NCBI GenBank assembly: GCA_033239525.1
Contig: BSYO01000004.1
Span: forward strand, 18,576,037 to 18,640,036
From: Nepenthes gracilis
Taxonomy: Eukaryota; Streptophyta; Magnoliopsida; Caryophyllales; Nepenthaceae
Direction: 5' to 3'
Length of the DNA: 64,000 nt
Shown: piece after piece, positions 46,002 through 56,442 of the stretch
Layout: each line of letters begins with the position of its first letter
Position numbering within the stretch: position 1 is the first letter of the stretch
The notes under the pieces: model-generated
What the model saw: only the letters and a program-made list of their open reading frames with translations
What the model was told of the DNA's origin: nothing
Database searches by the model: none
Program-made: the position numbers and the translations under genes

Positions 46002-46888
46002 GGGTCACTCGGCCGAGTGGAGTTCATCCCTTACCAAAGAATCGGAGAGGCGATGAGGAGATTACTTTGCCCACCCCTGGGCACTCGAGAAGGAGTCGGA
46101 TGGACCACTTGCACGCCCGGTTCCCCGACGGAGACCGTTGTAGTCCAAGCCTTGTGGCTTTTTCCTTTGCTAACGAGAATGGCTCGATCGTCCCGCCGTT
46201 GTCATGCACCTCCTTCTTGGTTATGGCTTGGTCACCGGGCGGGATTTGACTTCTCCGAGTATCTTCTCCCGCTTCGACGGCTCTCGGAGGAGAAGTCTCC
46301 CGTGCGCCCGAGCCGGTGCGACCAGCCATAGAAGGGGCGAGGTGGTAAGTATCCCTCAGGAAAGCCGGCTTGACATCGGACTTTCCCGGAGTGCTTGACT
46401 CGATGCTTCCCGTACCCCGGTGGATCACCTGAGGAGACTCCCACCGGGATGCTCCCCGCTTCCCGCCTGATTCGCCGTGCAATTCCGACTGGTCACGCCG
46501 CCGTCGCCCGCCGGCTCTCCTAGGGCTTCGAGGGAGATATACTGGGCTTCGCACAGCTTTTCTCTTTCATGACTTCATGGTTGCGGTCCTTGTACTTCAA
46601 GAAGTATTTAATAAAAGAAGTAGCCCCTTTCTTTTTTCTCTCTTTTTTTTTTTTTTTTTTTTTTTGGCGCACGTCAATTGGGGGCTCTGCTATCGTGAGC
46701 CCGCATTTAATCTGGGGCGCGCCAACGCTGGTGCTAGCCGATCCACGGAGGGACGTGTACGCTGGCACCTGTCGCCTAGCCATCATGGCACTCGATTGGA
46801 GTTCTGCGGTGTGCTGGGATGCTGCCACGTGCCTCAACCTCCGCTGGCGGTGGCAATTCAGTTTCCCGCCTCTTTGTTCGGCGTTGTC

Positions 46889-46896
46889 TATTTAAA
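46889..46896 (+). promoter_or_regulatory. TATA-like box of the antisense ORF, unit 2
   Basis: TATTTAAA, 77 bases before the ATG at 46966; identical sequence and spacing in unit 1. Confidence 0.5.
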
Positions 46897-46965
46897 CCGG
46901 ACGCCAATCGTTTCTTTCCTTCCGCTGACTTCTTCTTCCTTCATTCTTGAAGTTCTTAAAAACAA

Positions 46966-49080
46966 ATGGCAGCGAAAATAGAAGGCTCTTCTTCTTCCCG
47001 TGTCCGCAGAGCTGTACGCCATGGTGTTCGCAACACCAGATCGATTTTGACTGAGGCGTATATAGCCTCCCTTAGGGTAGACTATGCGATTCCCGGCGAG
47101 CTGATTTCCTTTGCTCCTGGTCCTCAAGATAGAGCCGACGCCCCTCCAGAGGGTTTTATAACAGTTTATGAGTACCATCTGAAGGGAGGACTTCGTATTT
47201 CATTGCACTGCTTGCTGCACGCAATAGTCGATGCACTGGGAGTTCCCATGGCCAGGCTTCACCCTAACGCCTTACGCTACCTGGTGTCTCTCCGTATCTT
47301 CGCCATCATCATGCACCAAAGGCGACTTTGACGAAGGCGGCCGGGTGTAATTTTCGGGCCTCGGAGTCGGAGGATTGGATATCGCTCACCCCGGGGCAGG
47401 ATTCAACTTGCGTGGCACAAATCCCGACTCCGTTGGCCGGGAAGGAGCGCTTCTTCTTCCTCCGTACGCCTTTCGAGTATGAGCTTCCGAGAGGGTGGGG
47501 CCCGATCTCGGAGTTCTTCGAACAAGCCTCTTGATGAGGACATCGAATCCTCGAAGGCGATCTCCGCCGTTCGATTCGAGGAGGAGAACTTTAAAACGGG
47601 CCACTACCTTACCCCTATCACGTTTGAGATTGCCGGATGGGGACCTCCCCGCTCGGGTCAGGCGTGGCCCAGGCGATCCCGGAGGTCCGGGAGATACGGA
47701 GACTCATCCGCACGATCTTTGCTGCGGAGGAGAGTTGTTCTCTTTGCGTTCTTGAGCGCTGATGAGGACGCGGCAGCCCTCAAAGGTTGAGGGAAGCGAG
47801 CGCTCTCGAAGGAGGTTGAGAAGGCGAGTCGTCGGTTCTTCAGTGCGGGAAGTTCGGCTCGACGAGATCTGCCAGGCGCGTCGCCAAAGGGAAATCGCCG
47901 TACCTTCGTCGACTTCGATCGCGGAGCCATCCGCTCACGAAGTCGGCGAGGCAAGTCTCTACCTGCGGGGACCCTCCCCTGGCTGTATCGAGGCGTCGGG
48001 GACGTTGTTGTTGGATAGCCCCGAGAGGCCATCGGTTTTCGGCCTGAGCCGCCGGAGGCCGGGGGCTGCATCGTTGCCCGGCTATCCTTGTCGAGCCCGT
48101 CTCTGCGTCACGGGCCTCCCCGGGTCCTCGTGGTATTCTCGGGAGGCTGGGGCGGCTCCTGCTGCTGTTCGGAACAGGACCGGCGAAGGGGAAGCCGGGT
48201 CGCTCGTGGCGGAGCCCCGAGCGTTCTGCGGGCCGTAGTCCTTCCAGCGACCTCCTCATGCAGTCGAGGAGACGGAGCCCCAGGGAGTGGCCCCTTTGGA
48301 TGAGCATGCACGGGTCGCGTGCTCAGCGGTCGGCGACGCTCCTGCGGCTGATGTGGTTCAGACTAGCGAAGGGGCGGCCGGGACGTCCTCGCGGCAGGAG
48401 CCTGCGAGCGCTCCTTCGGCGACAACCTTCCCGACCAGCCCTCCCCCATGTTGTTGAGGAAGTTGAGCCCCAGAGAGAGGCTCTCCTGTGCAGTTTCACA
48501 CGCTTCATGCGCGCTGAACATCTTTTGGTACGGTTGTCTCCTTCTGGACTTCTTCCCTTTGCTGTCCATTTTGGTCATGCCTCTAACTTTCCTTTCTCGC
48601 GGCAGCTCTTGCGATCTTGTCCCCCTCGAGGTGCGCGCTGACTCTTTCCGCGGCAGCCTTGAGCGGATCATCGTTGACGGGCACCATCTCGCCCGCGGCA
48701 GTCTTGCCTCGATCGCATCCCTCACTGAGGAGGTTGGGCAGCTGCGGCGGAGAGTGGCACAGCTGGAGGGCCTTCTTTCTGCAGCGGAGGACAGGATCAC
48801 TGGGCTAGTCGTAGACGCGGTCGGGCAGCACTCCCCTTCAGAGTGGCGGTCGGCGATGGATACTCGCTTTTGGGACGGTATCCGCTTGTGCCGCAGGATC
48901 GTCTCCCTGGCGGCTCCTCACGTCCCAGCCGGCGTCCTTCATCCAGGAAACGCCGGGGTAGGAGAAAGCGTCGCGCTGAAGACGTTCCAGGAAGTGGGCC
49001 GTCGAGTCCTGGCGATTAGCCACATGCCCGTTGAGTTTCGAGTTCGGTTTGTTGTTGTATCATGCTTGTCGCTTGTATAA
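46966..49080 (+). pseudogene. Antisense ORF of the Gypsy array, unit 2
   Basis: Begins MAAKIEGSSSSRVRRAVRHG. Open for 121 residues (46966-47331): a Ser/Arg-rich start, FITVYEYHLKGGLRISLHC at about residues 64-82, then VPMARLHPNALRYLVSL. In the next frame come SESEDWISLTPG and KERFFFLRTPFEYELPRGWG (to about 47520), then FEIAGWG. The distal frame 48448-49080 has PLEVRADSFRGSLERIIVDG, the heptad run LTEEVGQLRRRVAQLEGLL, and WRSAMDTRFWDGIRLCRRI. The layout matches the plant 'putative gypsy type transposon' domain plus a coiled coil. It lies opposite to gag-pol near the 3' LTR. Function unknown; the frame is broken at least three times. Confidence 0.72.
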
Positions 49081-49950
49081 TGTCCGTATAAATGAGAAGC
49101 TTTTGCTTGCGCTTGGCGTCCCCACGCTTCCCTTATCATACGGCGTTGCTCGCCTTTTGCTTTGCTTTACTTGTTGGATCATGCTTCGCGTTTGAGTATT
49201 GGGCCCTTTGTAGCCGTTTTGATTAAGGCCCTATCGGGCGCCTTCTTGCGTGGTGCTCGTCCTTCGTAAGAGGATGTCGTCGCGCTCACACGTTTGGGGA
49301 GCTCGTCCCAGCAGCGGATGTCGTCGCCAAGCCTGGAGCCTGCGAGGGCTAGCGCAGCGGTCGGGCCGCGTTAACCGGACTCTGGGTCTAGGCCTCGGTC
49401 GCATATAATTGCGGGGTGTGTCGCTCTGCTCAAGCGTTATGAACACCAAGTTGAGGTCCTAGCCCACGACCATTGTAGACTCGGGTGCTCTCTTAAATAA
49501 GAAGGTCGTACGCCCCCTAAGGTTTTGATGGCCGTAGAGTGGGGACTCAAGAGCCCCGGGCCTATGGGTCTTGGCCCTTGCACGGGTCGTGGCGCGTAGC
49601 CTTTGGAATGGATCGCTGGATCCGGTGTCTCAGCCACGGCTGGGACGCCTCCCGGGCCGACTAGCACGGGCCGTCTCTGGGTGGCCTGCCTGGGCCTTTT
49701 CGCGCGAAGCCATGGTGAGTAGAGCCGTCCCAGGGCCATCTAGCGTGAGGACGGAGTCCTGACGGCCTGCTGCAGTCCGCACAGCACCGAGCCAGGGATC
49801 GGTTTTACGGACGGACGCTTGTCCTCCCGAGGCTCGAAGGCGATCTAGGTCGTTTGATTTGATTATGCAATGCATGCCATCAATTCACACGAATGAATAT
49901 GCAATATGACAATAAGAGTGATAATGTTAACCAAAAGATGTGAAAACATG
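49081..49950. other. Spacer between antisense ORF and integrase end, unit 2
   Basis: Counterpart of 38281-39299. It holds the convergent ends of the two transcription units. The AT-richer 49860-49950 piece is almost identical to unit 1. No supported coding sequence. Confidence 0.4.
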
Positions 49951-51250
49951 CTCAAGCACTCATCATGATGTATGCGCGTGCGACTTACCCGATCGCCGCT
50001 GCGTCATTGATAATATTTCCTTAAGTTGGCGGCATTCCATGTCCGTGGGACAAGTTGCCGTTGCAGGCGCGCGTAGCTTATGCGCTCGCTCCGGAGGATT
50101 GCGGAGACGAAGAACGGCCCCTCCCATCACGGGAGAGCTTGTTCTGTTCGCGGTCTTTCCGCTGCCTCTACGCTCCCGGAGGACGGATCTCAACTTCCGG
50201 TGGCGTGCCTTCACCCGCTTGTTGTAGTATCGCGCGACTCGCTGCTGGTAGGCAGCGGTTCGGAGCCGCGCGGCGTCCCGAACCTCTGAGAGCAAGTCCA
50301 GACTCTCCCGAAGCTTCTGCGCGTTGGTGGTTGGGTCGAAGTGTTCGACCCGCAGGCTTGGCATTCCCACTTCTACGGGAACCACTGCCTCAACTCCGAA
50401 GGAGAGGTTGAAAGGCGTCTCCCTTGTTGATTCCCTCGTAGTCGTTCGGTATGACCATAGCACTGATGGTAGCTCCTCAACCCAGGAGCCCCCTGCGTCT
50501 TCCAGTCGGGTCTTTATCCCATGCAGCAACGTGCGGTTGGTAACCGACTGCCGTTGGGTGCGGGTGCGCCACGGATGTGTGCACCGGCTTGATGCGGAGG
50601 TCGCGGCGGTACTGTAAAGCGTTTCCCGAACTTAGGTCCCGTTATCGATCACCACAACCTCGGGGGATCCCAAGCGGCAAACAATGCCTTGGCGGAGGAA
50701 CTCCGTCGCATTGTGCTCGTGATCTTAAGCGAGAGGGGCAGCTTCCACCCATTTCGTAAAATAGTCGATACCGACGATCGGAAATTTTCTCTGTCCGTTT
50801 TTGCCGTTGGGAGTGGACCAAGTATGTCGAGCCCCCGTTGCGCGAACGGCCATGGGGGCGGAGATAGTGCGGCTCGGTGTGCGGTGGTGTGTCATGTTGC
50901 CGTGGACACTTGGCTTTCACACTTGCGGGCCAACTCCATAGCGTCTCGCTTCATGGTGGGCCAGTAGAAGCCCTGCCGCATGACATTGAATGCCAAGTTC
51001 TTCCCGCCAACGTGCGATCCGCACAGCCCCAAGTGTACTTCTGCCAACGCGTAGTCGGCCTCCTCTGGGGTAAGACATTTCAGGAGGGGAGCTGAGTATC
51101 CGTGTCTGTCTGACCTTCCGTTCAGAATCGTGTACCATCCCGCCGTTTTCTTGACCCGCTTGGCATCGTTGGCGTCTTCTGGTAAGGTTCCCTCCGACAG
51201 GAACCGTATGTACGGCGTCATCCAATTGTCTCCCGTGTCGATCTGCATTA
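49951..51250 (-). pseudogene. Gypsy integrase, unit 2
   Basis: Zinc domain in frame 50892-51248: LTPEEADYALAEVHLGLCGSH then VGGKNLAFNVMRQGFYWPTM and DAMELARKCE, the H-H-C-C pattern of Gypsy integrases. The core (50642-50920) is frame-scrambled, ending ..PRHCLPLGIPRGCGDR where a DNG motif is expected. The C-terminal part (49963-50529) is good: LHGIKTRLEDAGGSWVEELP, VLWSYRTTTRESTRETPFNL, RVEHFDPTTNAQKLRESLDL, RVARYYNKRVKARH. There is no visible chromodomain, consistent with a Tat element rather than a chromovirus. Confidence 0.88.
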
Positions 51251-52264
51251 CTTCTTTGTCCTCGGCGTCGATGCTGGGTGCGTTTAGGACTTCCCTGGGC
51301 TCCCTCGCGTACTGCTCCGCGGTTCTGGCGGCCGCGTCCCGGGCCAGCCGGTCAGCACGTTCGTTATCTGATCTCGGGATATGCTCGATCTCGGGTTGAC
51401 CACTTCGGATCGGGGGTTCTTACTTTCGCCGAGATACCTCACTAGTTGTGGGTTCGCGGCTCAAAGCTCCCTTTCACTGGTTGACCCACGAGCTCGGGAA
51501 TCACTACGCACGACCAACGGACGCGGAACACTCCCTCGCCCGATCGCAGGCCGCGAGGAGGGCTCATACTGGGCAACGTTGTTCGTGGCCGGAAGGCGGT
51601 GTAGCGGGTATGTGATCTCCATGCCTTGGGCGTCCTTAGCACAACACCGCTCCGCTACTGCCCTGGGTTGACGATTTGTCCACGTTGAGAGTCCATACGG
51701 CGGGATCTCCGTCCGTCTTCTTCTCCGCGTTGCTGTCCTCTGCTTGCTCTGGCGTTGCCGCCCGACAATGAAGTCGCGGGGCTCGCCCTTTTCCACGGCC
51801 GGTCGCGGCGGAACTCCGAGTCGAACTCCCGAGCTCGGCAGCCCACTTGACCCGGCCGGCCGGACGTCTCTGCAGCCTGCAAATCGTCCTCGAGCGTGTT
51901 CGTGCATTGCTGACGATCCGATGTGGTTGGAAGTAGGTCGCGGCTTCCTTGCTGCATAGGCAGTGCGCGCCATCTTTTGGCGTGCGGATAACGGGTTTCT
52001 ATGTCACACACCCGGCTCACGTAGTACACCGAGTGCTGTTTGCCTTCATGTTCCGCCACTAACACGGGGTGAGGCGGAAGGCGCGTTGCCGTGGTAGAGT
52101 AGAGATCTTCTCCTTGGCGGTGAGCTCAGGAGCGGCGCGCTGGAAAGATAAGTCTTCAGTTCCCTGAATGCTTCGTCGCATTCTTCACTCCATTTGAACC
52201 CGTGTGACTTGGTGCCCCTTAGCGCCTTGAAGAAAGGCAAGTATTTCTCAGCTGACTTGGCCAA
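51251..52264 (-). pseudogene. Gypsy RNase H and connection, unit 2
   Basis: 52046-52264 has the connection segment (KYLPFFKALRGTKSHGFKWS.. EAFRELKTYLSSAPLLSSP). 51655-52065 begins with LLVAEHEGKQHSVYYVSR, the Gypsy RT-RNase H hinge, then loses frame. The WTLNVD start of RNase H can be followed in part at about 51690-51700. A second, archaeal-type RNase H cannot be excluded from such scrambled sequence. Confidence 0.75.
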
Positions 52265-53333
52265 GAACCGTGAGAGGGCGGCTATCCGCCCTGTCAGCTT
52301 CTGGACTTCTTTCTGTGCCTTGCGGAGGGTTCAAATCGAGTATTGCCTTGATCTTCTCCGGATTGGCTTCTATTCCGCGCTGGGATACAATGAAGCCTAA
52401 GAATTTTCCAGAGGTTACCCCGAACGCGCATTTGGCGGGGTTAAGCTTCATCCCATGCTGTCGGAGGATCTGGAAGGTCTCGTCCAGGTCGTCGACGTGG
52501 CGGCTTGCGACCTTGCTTTTCTGAAGCATATCGTCGACGTACACCTCCACATTCCCCGATTTGGCTGCGAACATCTTGTTTACGAGGCGCTGATGCGTTG
52601 CGCCCGCATTCTTGAGACCAAAGGGCATCATTTTGTAGCAATACGTCCCTTGATCTGTCATGAACGAGGTGTGCTCCTCGTCCTCTGGGTCCATCCCGAT
52701 CTCGGTTGTATCCAGAGTACACGTCCATGAAGCTCAATGATTCGTGCCGGACGTGGAGTCCACGAGTTGGTCAATCCTTGGGAGCGGAAAGCTATCTTTG
52801 GGCGAGGCCTTATTCACGTCGGTGAAGTCGACACACATCCGCCACTTCTTGCTCTTTTTTACCAAAGACGGCGTTGGACAGCCACTCCGGTCTTGGACTT
52901 CTCGATAAATCCTGCGTCCAGAGCCTCTTTACTTCTTCACGATGGCGACCAACTTCTCGGGACGGGAGTGGTTCCTCCGCTCTGCCGGACGGGTTTCGGC
53001 TCGCGTCGAGGCCCGGCTTGTGGACTATGACCCGGCCGATATCCGGGCATGTCGGCGGAGCCCCATGCAAACACATCGGAGTTGGTCCGTAGGAAGGTAA
53101 TTAGTCTGTCGCGATCTCGGGTTGAAGGATTTCCCTATGCCGCCAGACCCGTTACGGATCGGAGGGATCGAAAGGAATCGCCTCGAGTTTCCTCCACGAT
53201 TGGGCTGTTGGAGCGGCGTCTCGTCGCGGAGGTCCCAGTCTTCACTTAGTCCGCATGGTGTCATAGGACTGATTTGGGACAAATAGCACGTCCGCCCCAT
53301 TTCTTGATCTCGAGAACTTCTCCCACTCCCCAA
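52265..53333 (-). pseudogene. Gypsy reverse transcriptase, unit 2
   Basis: The best preserved catalytic part of the array. Frame 52248-52694: DPEDEEHTSFMTDQGTYCYK, MMPFGLKNAGATHQRLVNKM, NVEVYVDDMLQKSK (catalytic YVDD at 52530-52541), DETFQILRQHGMKLNPAKCA and GKFLGFIVSQRGIEANPEKI. Upstream pieces (52441-53076, 53025-53333) contain SFMDVYSGYN with the first catalytic Asp, DLRDETPLQQPN, and [10 protein letters not shown]. Frames switch around 52700, 52800 and 53050. It copies genomic RNA into cDNA. Confidence 0.88.
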
Positions 53334-53346
53334 GGGGTGGGAAATT

Positions 53347-53720
53347 TCACCTTCGGGTGTGGGATGGACGTGGCGGCCCGGCCGTCGGGGAATGGTCTCG
53401 AGTATGGCATTGTAGGCAGACGGAAGGTCGGCGACGAGGAAACGCCAACTCGCGCGTCATGAGAGCGGGTGAGTCCCCATCGTGACTTCGGTCGTATAAT
53501 CCCTTACTGTGAACAGGCTCGTTGTCCAAGCCGTATAATGGTCCGTTTGCTGCCTTCATTTGGCTACGTTTTAGTCGGTTGGTGAGCGGTAAGATCTGTG
53601 CCAAATTTTGTGAGCTTCCATTATCAATGAAGACCGTTTAATTGGTAGTCATCTCCACCCGGCGAGAAACGAGGGCCGATACAACAAGGGGGTCGAGTAT
53701 GGGGGAAGTTACATGCGCCA
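53347..53720 (-). pseudogene. Gypsy aspartic protease, unit 2
   Basis: The minus strand retains a VFIDNGSSQN reading near 53610-53635 (active-site D-N-G-S), followed by scrambled sequence to the RT linker [14 protein letters not shown] at about 53340. In the active-site frame an upstream stop is present. Same identification as for unit 1. Confidence 0.55.
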
Positions 53721-54112
53721 TGTCTTATTTGCTAAAGCTAATGACATCATTTCTAACCCTAATTTCGCCCAGCACTCTTTGGAAGCTATTTCCGTGGTCA
53801 GTGCACAGCGTTTGCGCGTCGGCGGAAGAGATCATGTGGACTACGCCGGCCCCGTCGTGCTCTTGGTGGCTCGGCCCAGGGTTCTCCGTCGGAAGGGCGG
53901 AGTTCTTGCCCGAGCCTTTCACGAATCTCTTGATGTCCTCGCCGGATCAGATCTTCAATCTCCTGCCGCAGGTGCGGCGGTTCTCGGTCAGTGCCCCAGC
54001 ATAAGCGGTGGTGCGGCGTCTTTGTCACAGTCGCGCAGCTGGGACCCTTGGGTGTCTTTGGCCACTTGAAGAATCTTTCATCTGGATGCGCATCGGGATG
54101 TTTGTGCGGCTA

Positions 54113-55371
54113 TCATTCGGCGGGGTCGGAGGCCTGCTTGTAATCCTTCTTAGGCCCGGCGGGGGCCGCTTGCTTTCGGCGCTCCATGAAGCCCTGGCTG
54201 TCGCCCGTCCCTCTTTCTTCCACGGAGGCTGCGAGGGTCTCCGGGCCGATCCGCCGCTCGGGCGTTTCGCCGTTGGCCTCTTCGGCCGTGATATACGCCG
54301 GCAATGGTCTCCGCCTCCACGAAGTCTGCGGGGCGGCAGCGGCGAGTGCTTGAAAAAGTCCCCGCCGCCAAAGTGGCGACGAAGGCGTTGAGCTTGATTC
54401 GTCGGAGAGGTGCGGGATCCGTCGCGCCTCGGTGATGAAACGGTCCAGGAACCGCTTCAGGCTTTCATCCGTCCTCTGGCGGAGGCGGACTAGGTGCCAT
54501 GGTTGCCTCTCCTCCCGCTGCTGGAGGCGGGCGCTCGGGAAGGCGTCGGCCCGAGCTCGTCGAGCGAGCATATGGAGTTCGGGGGGAGGCCATGGAACCA
54601 GAGTAGCGCGTCGCCCCTAAGGGTGACGGGGAAGCTCTGACACATCAGGGCCTCGCTTGCCCCTTGTAGAGTGAGGTGGGTGCGGAAGCAGTTGAGATGG
54701 TCCATGGGATCCTTGCTTCCGTCGTATCCCTCCATGACCGGCATTCTGAACTTGCTCGGTAGCGGCTGTGTCCGCAGGTCCATGGCGAAGGGCGACCTGC
54801 GGAGATTGGCGGAGGAGGGCGTGGGCTTCTCCTTGCGCAGGGTGTCCCACAACACCTTGACTTTCTCCTCCATCGAAGGATCCGTAGAGCCCCTTCGCGC
54901 GTTGAGGACGGCGCGGAGCTCCGTGTTCCCCTGGGGGTTCGTCTGTGCCTGTCGGGGGTGGCGGCTCTCTGCATGGGAGGCGCGCTCCCCATTGGAGCCC
55001 GCGGCCGGTGGCCTCCCGTTGCCACGCGAGTTGCGGGGGGAGCGTCCTTCTGGGCTGTCCTCCCTGTCGTCATCGGCGTGGCGGCTTTCCGCCTCATTCT
55101 GGCCGTTTCCACTGGGTGCGGCTGGGGCCGCTGCGTGGTCGTGACGGTTGGCTCGCCTCCTGCGAGTGGCTTCTCGGCGCCTTTCTCTCTTGGAAGTAGA
55201 GGCCTGAGCCGCTAGAGGGGCAGCCCCTGGCACGGCGGTTCCGGTGTTCGCGCATACGGCGAGGAGGATCTCCTTCAGGGCGTCTAACTCCGCGGCCGGT
55301 GTGGGTGCCGGCTCGGTTGGTTGTTTGCTTGGTTCCCCGTGGGGGAACCCCATCTGGATGGCGGTCTCCAC
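54113..55371 (-). pseudogene. Gypsy gag, unit 2
   Basis: The 293-residue frame 54490-55371 starts at an ATG 84 bases inside the primer-binding site: METAIQMGFPHGEPSKQPTE, a low-complexity basic N-terminus rich in R, A and P, then the gag core from NARRGSTDPSMEEKVKVLWD through MEGYDGSKDPMDHLNCFRTH to DALLWFHGLPPNSICSLDEL. The frame shifts at about 54530-54560, and 54113-54571 continues with EERQPWHLVRLRQRTDESLK, RFLDRFITEARRIPHL and a basic tail. No zinc knuckle is visible. This is the longest continuous gag N-terminus in the window. Confidence 0.9.
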
Positions 55372-55454
55372 CGGCCGAGCACCGTTTGTGCTCTGGTGTT
55401 TACCGTGCTTGGTTGTTCAATTTCTTGGTAGGAAAGTGACACTTGGCTTCCTTC

Positions 55455-55474
55455 GATTTCACGACGGGCGCCAA
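55455..55474 (-). other. Gypsy primer-binding site, unit 2 (degenerate)
   Basis: Minus strand TTGGCGCC followed by CGTCGTGAAATC, where unit 1 has GTCTGTGGGAAG. Only the first eight bases are intact. Confidence 0.65.
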
Positions 55475-56438
55475 TGTTGCGTCCGGGCCCAAGGTTGTTG
55501 TACGGATTAGGGAGCTTGGTTCTAGCGCGCGTGGGCTCGGGAAGAAGGATCCGTCTCCGTCTCTCGAACACGGACTGCACAACACAAACAACAAACAAGA
55601 GGTGAAGGGTGCAGTAGGATTTCTCCCACAAGGCCACTCCGAGCCAAGTCGGCAAATTCCCGCAATTGACGGAAATGCGCACGCTAAGGTGGTGCGCGTA
55701 AAAATCTTTAATGCGTAAGAAGAGCTTATGTGATGATGAGTAGAAATGCAAAGGCCGGGTGATGGAAGGCCTGGCTTCCTTGGTGCCTTGCGATGAGTGG
55801 TGACTTTCCCGCTTGGCGGGATGAGAAGAAGGAGAGTGATTTGGTCCAATCCGCTCAGAGGATTGGAGCCTTATGGAAGCTGGATTAGAGCTTGGGATCC
55901 AAGGTTACCCTTAGTCGCAAGATCGCGGAGGGGAAAAATCGTTCTCGGAGTTGGAATCGAGATTGAGCAGAATAATCCCCCCTTTTCTCTGGAGGGTGAG
56001 GGTGCTTATATATGCCTCCTCCCGTTTGGACTCTTGGGCACCAAGACGCCCGTTGCCTGGGTCGTTGCGCCGTTGGTCGCAGTCGTTGACCGCCGGTCAC
56101 GCCGGCTGTCCTGATAGCGTGCCAGGCACGCTGCTGTGCGCTGTTGACCACGCTCGATTTTCCTTGAGAGAGGAGTGGTTGGCCGTCTGCAGACAGCAGC
56201 TGATGGCGTTGGCGTGGCGCCAGCCATGCCTCTATTGGCTAGCCTTTCCGCCTTTCACGCTTGTTCCCGGCGACGCATTTAATGCGCTGCAGGTTTCCGT
56301 TGGTTTCCGCTGACGTGACTTCGCGCCTATTCCCGTTGGGTCGGCTGGCGCTTTCTCATGAGCTCCTCATTTCTCATGGGCCGCTGTTTGCTTTATGGGC
56401 CTGGACCTATCTCATGGGCCGGAACATGGGACCCAACA
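55475..56438 (-). repeat. Gypsy array LTR C (5' LTR of unit 2)
   Basis: 964 bases, TGTTGCGTCCGG..GACCCAACA. Minus-strand TATA box at 56006-56012. Its outer flank has the AACTC target duplication shared with the left side of LTR A. Confidence 0.92.
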
Positions 56439-56442
56439 ACTC
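56438..56442. repeat. Target-site duplication AACTC, right
   Basis: AACTC, its first A shared with the LTR's terminal A. Matches 34029-34033. Confidence 0.7.

Larger units (their letters stand above)
45743..46965 (+). other. Leader region before the antisense ORF, unit 2
   Basis: Equivalent of 35018-36254. TATAAATA at 45994-46001, poly-T at about 46644-46665, TATTTAAA at 46889-46896, then a CT-rich leader up to the ATG. The open frames in it are not conserved with unit 1 and are treated as shadows. Confidence 0.6.
34034..56438 (-). mobile_element. Tandem Ty3/Gypsy (Tat-type) array: LTR-internal-LTR-internal-LTR
   Basis: Three LTRs begin at 34034, 44754 and 55475 (spacing 10,720 and 10,721). 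Two internal regions (35005-44753 and 45730-55474) contain the same parts in the same order: minus-strand gag, protease, reverse transcriptase, RNase H and integrase, and a plus-strand antisense ORF near the 3' LTR. One AACTC target duplication brackets the entire array. This arrangement is expected from unequal homologous recombination between LTRs of sister copies after a single insertion. The pol order (integrase last) is diagnostic for Gypsy; the antisense ORF and protease-RT linker motifs point to the Tat lineage. Confidence 0.92.

Noticed and set aside
49951..51250. A chromodomain after the Gypsy integrase, which would make the array a chromovirus
   Set aside because: The C-terminal frame ends with the RYYNKRVK-type region and a basic tail without a chromodomain-like motif; the antisense ORF also favours Tat.
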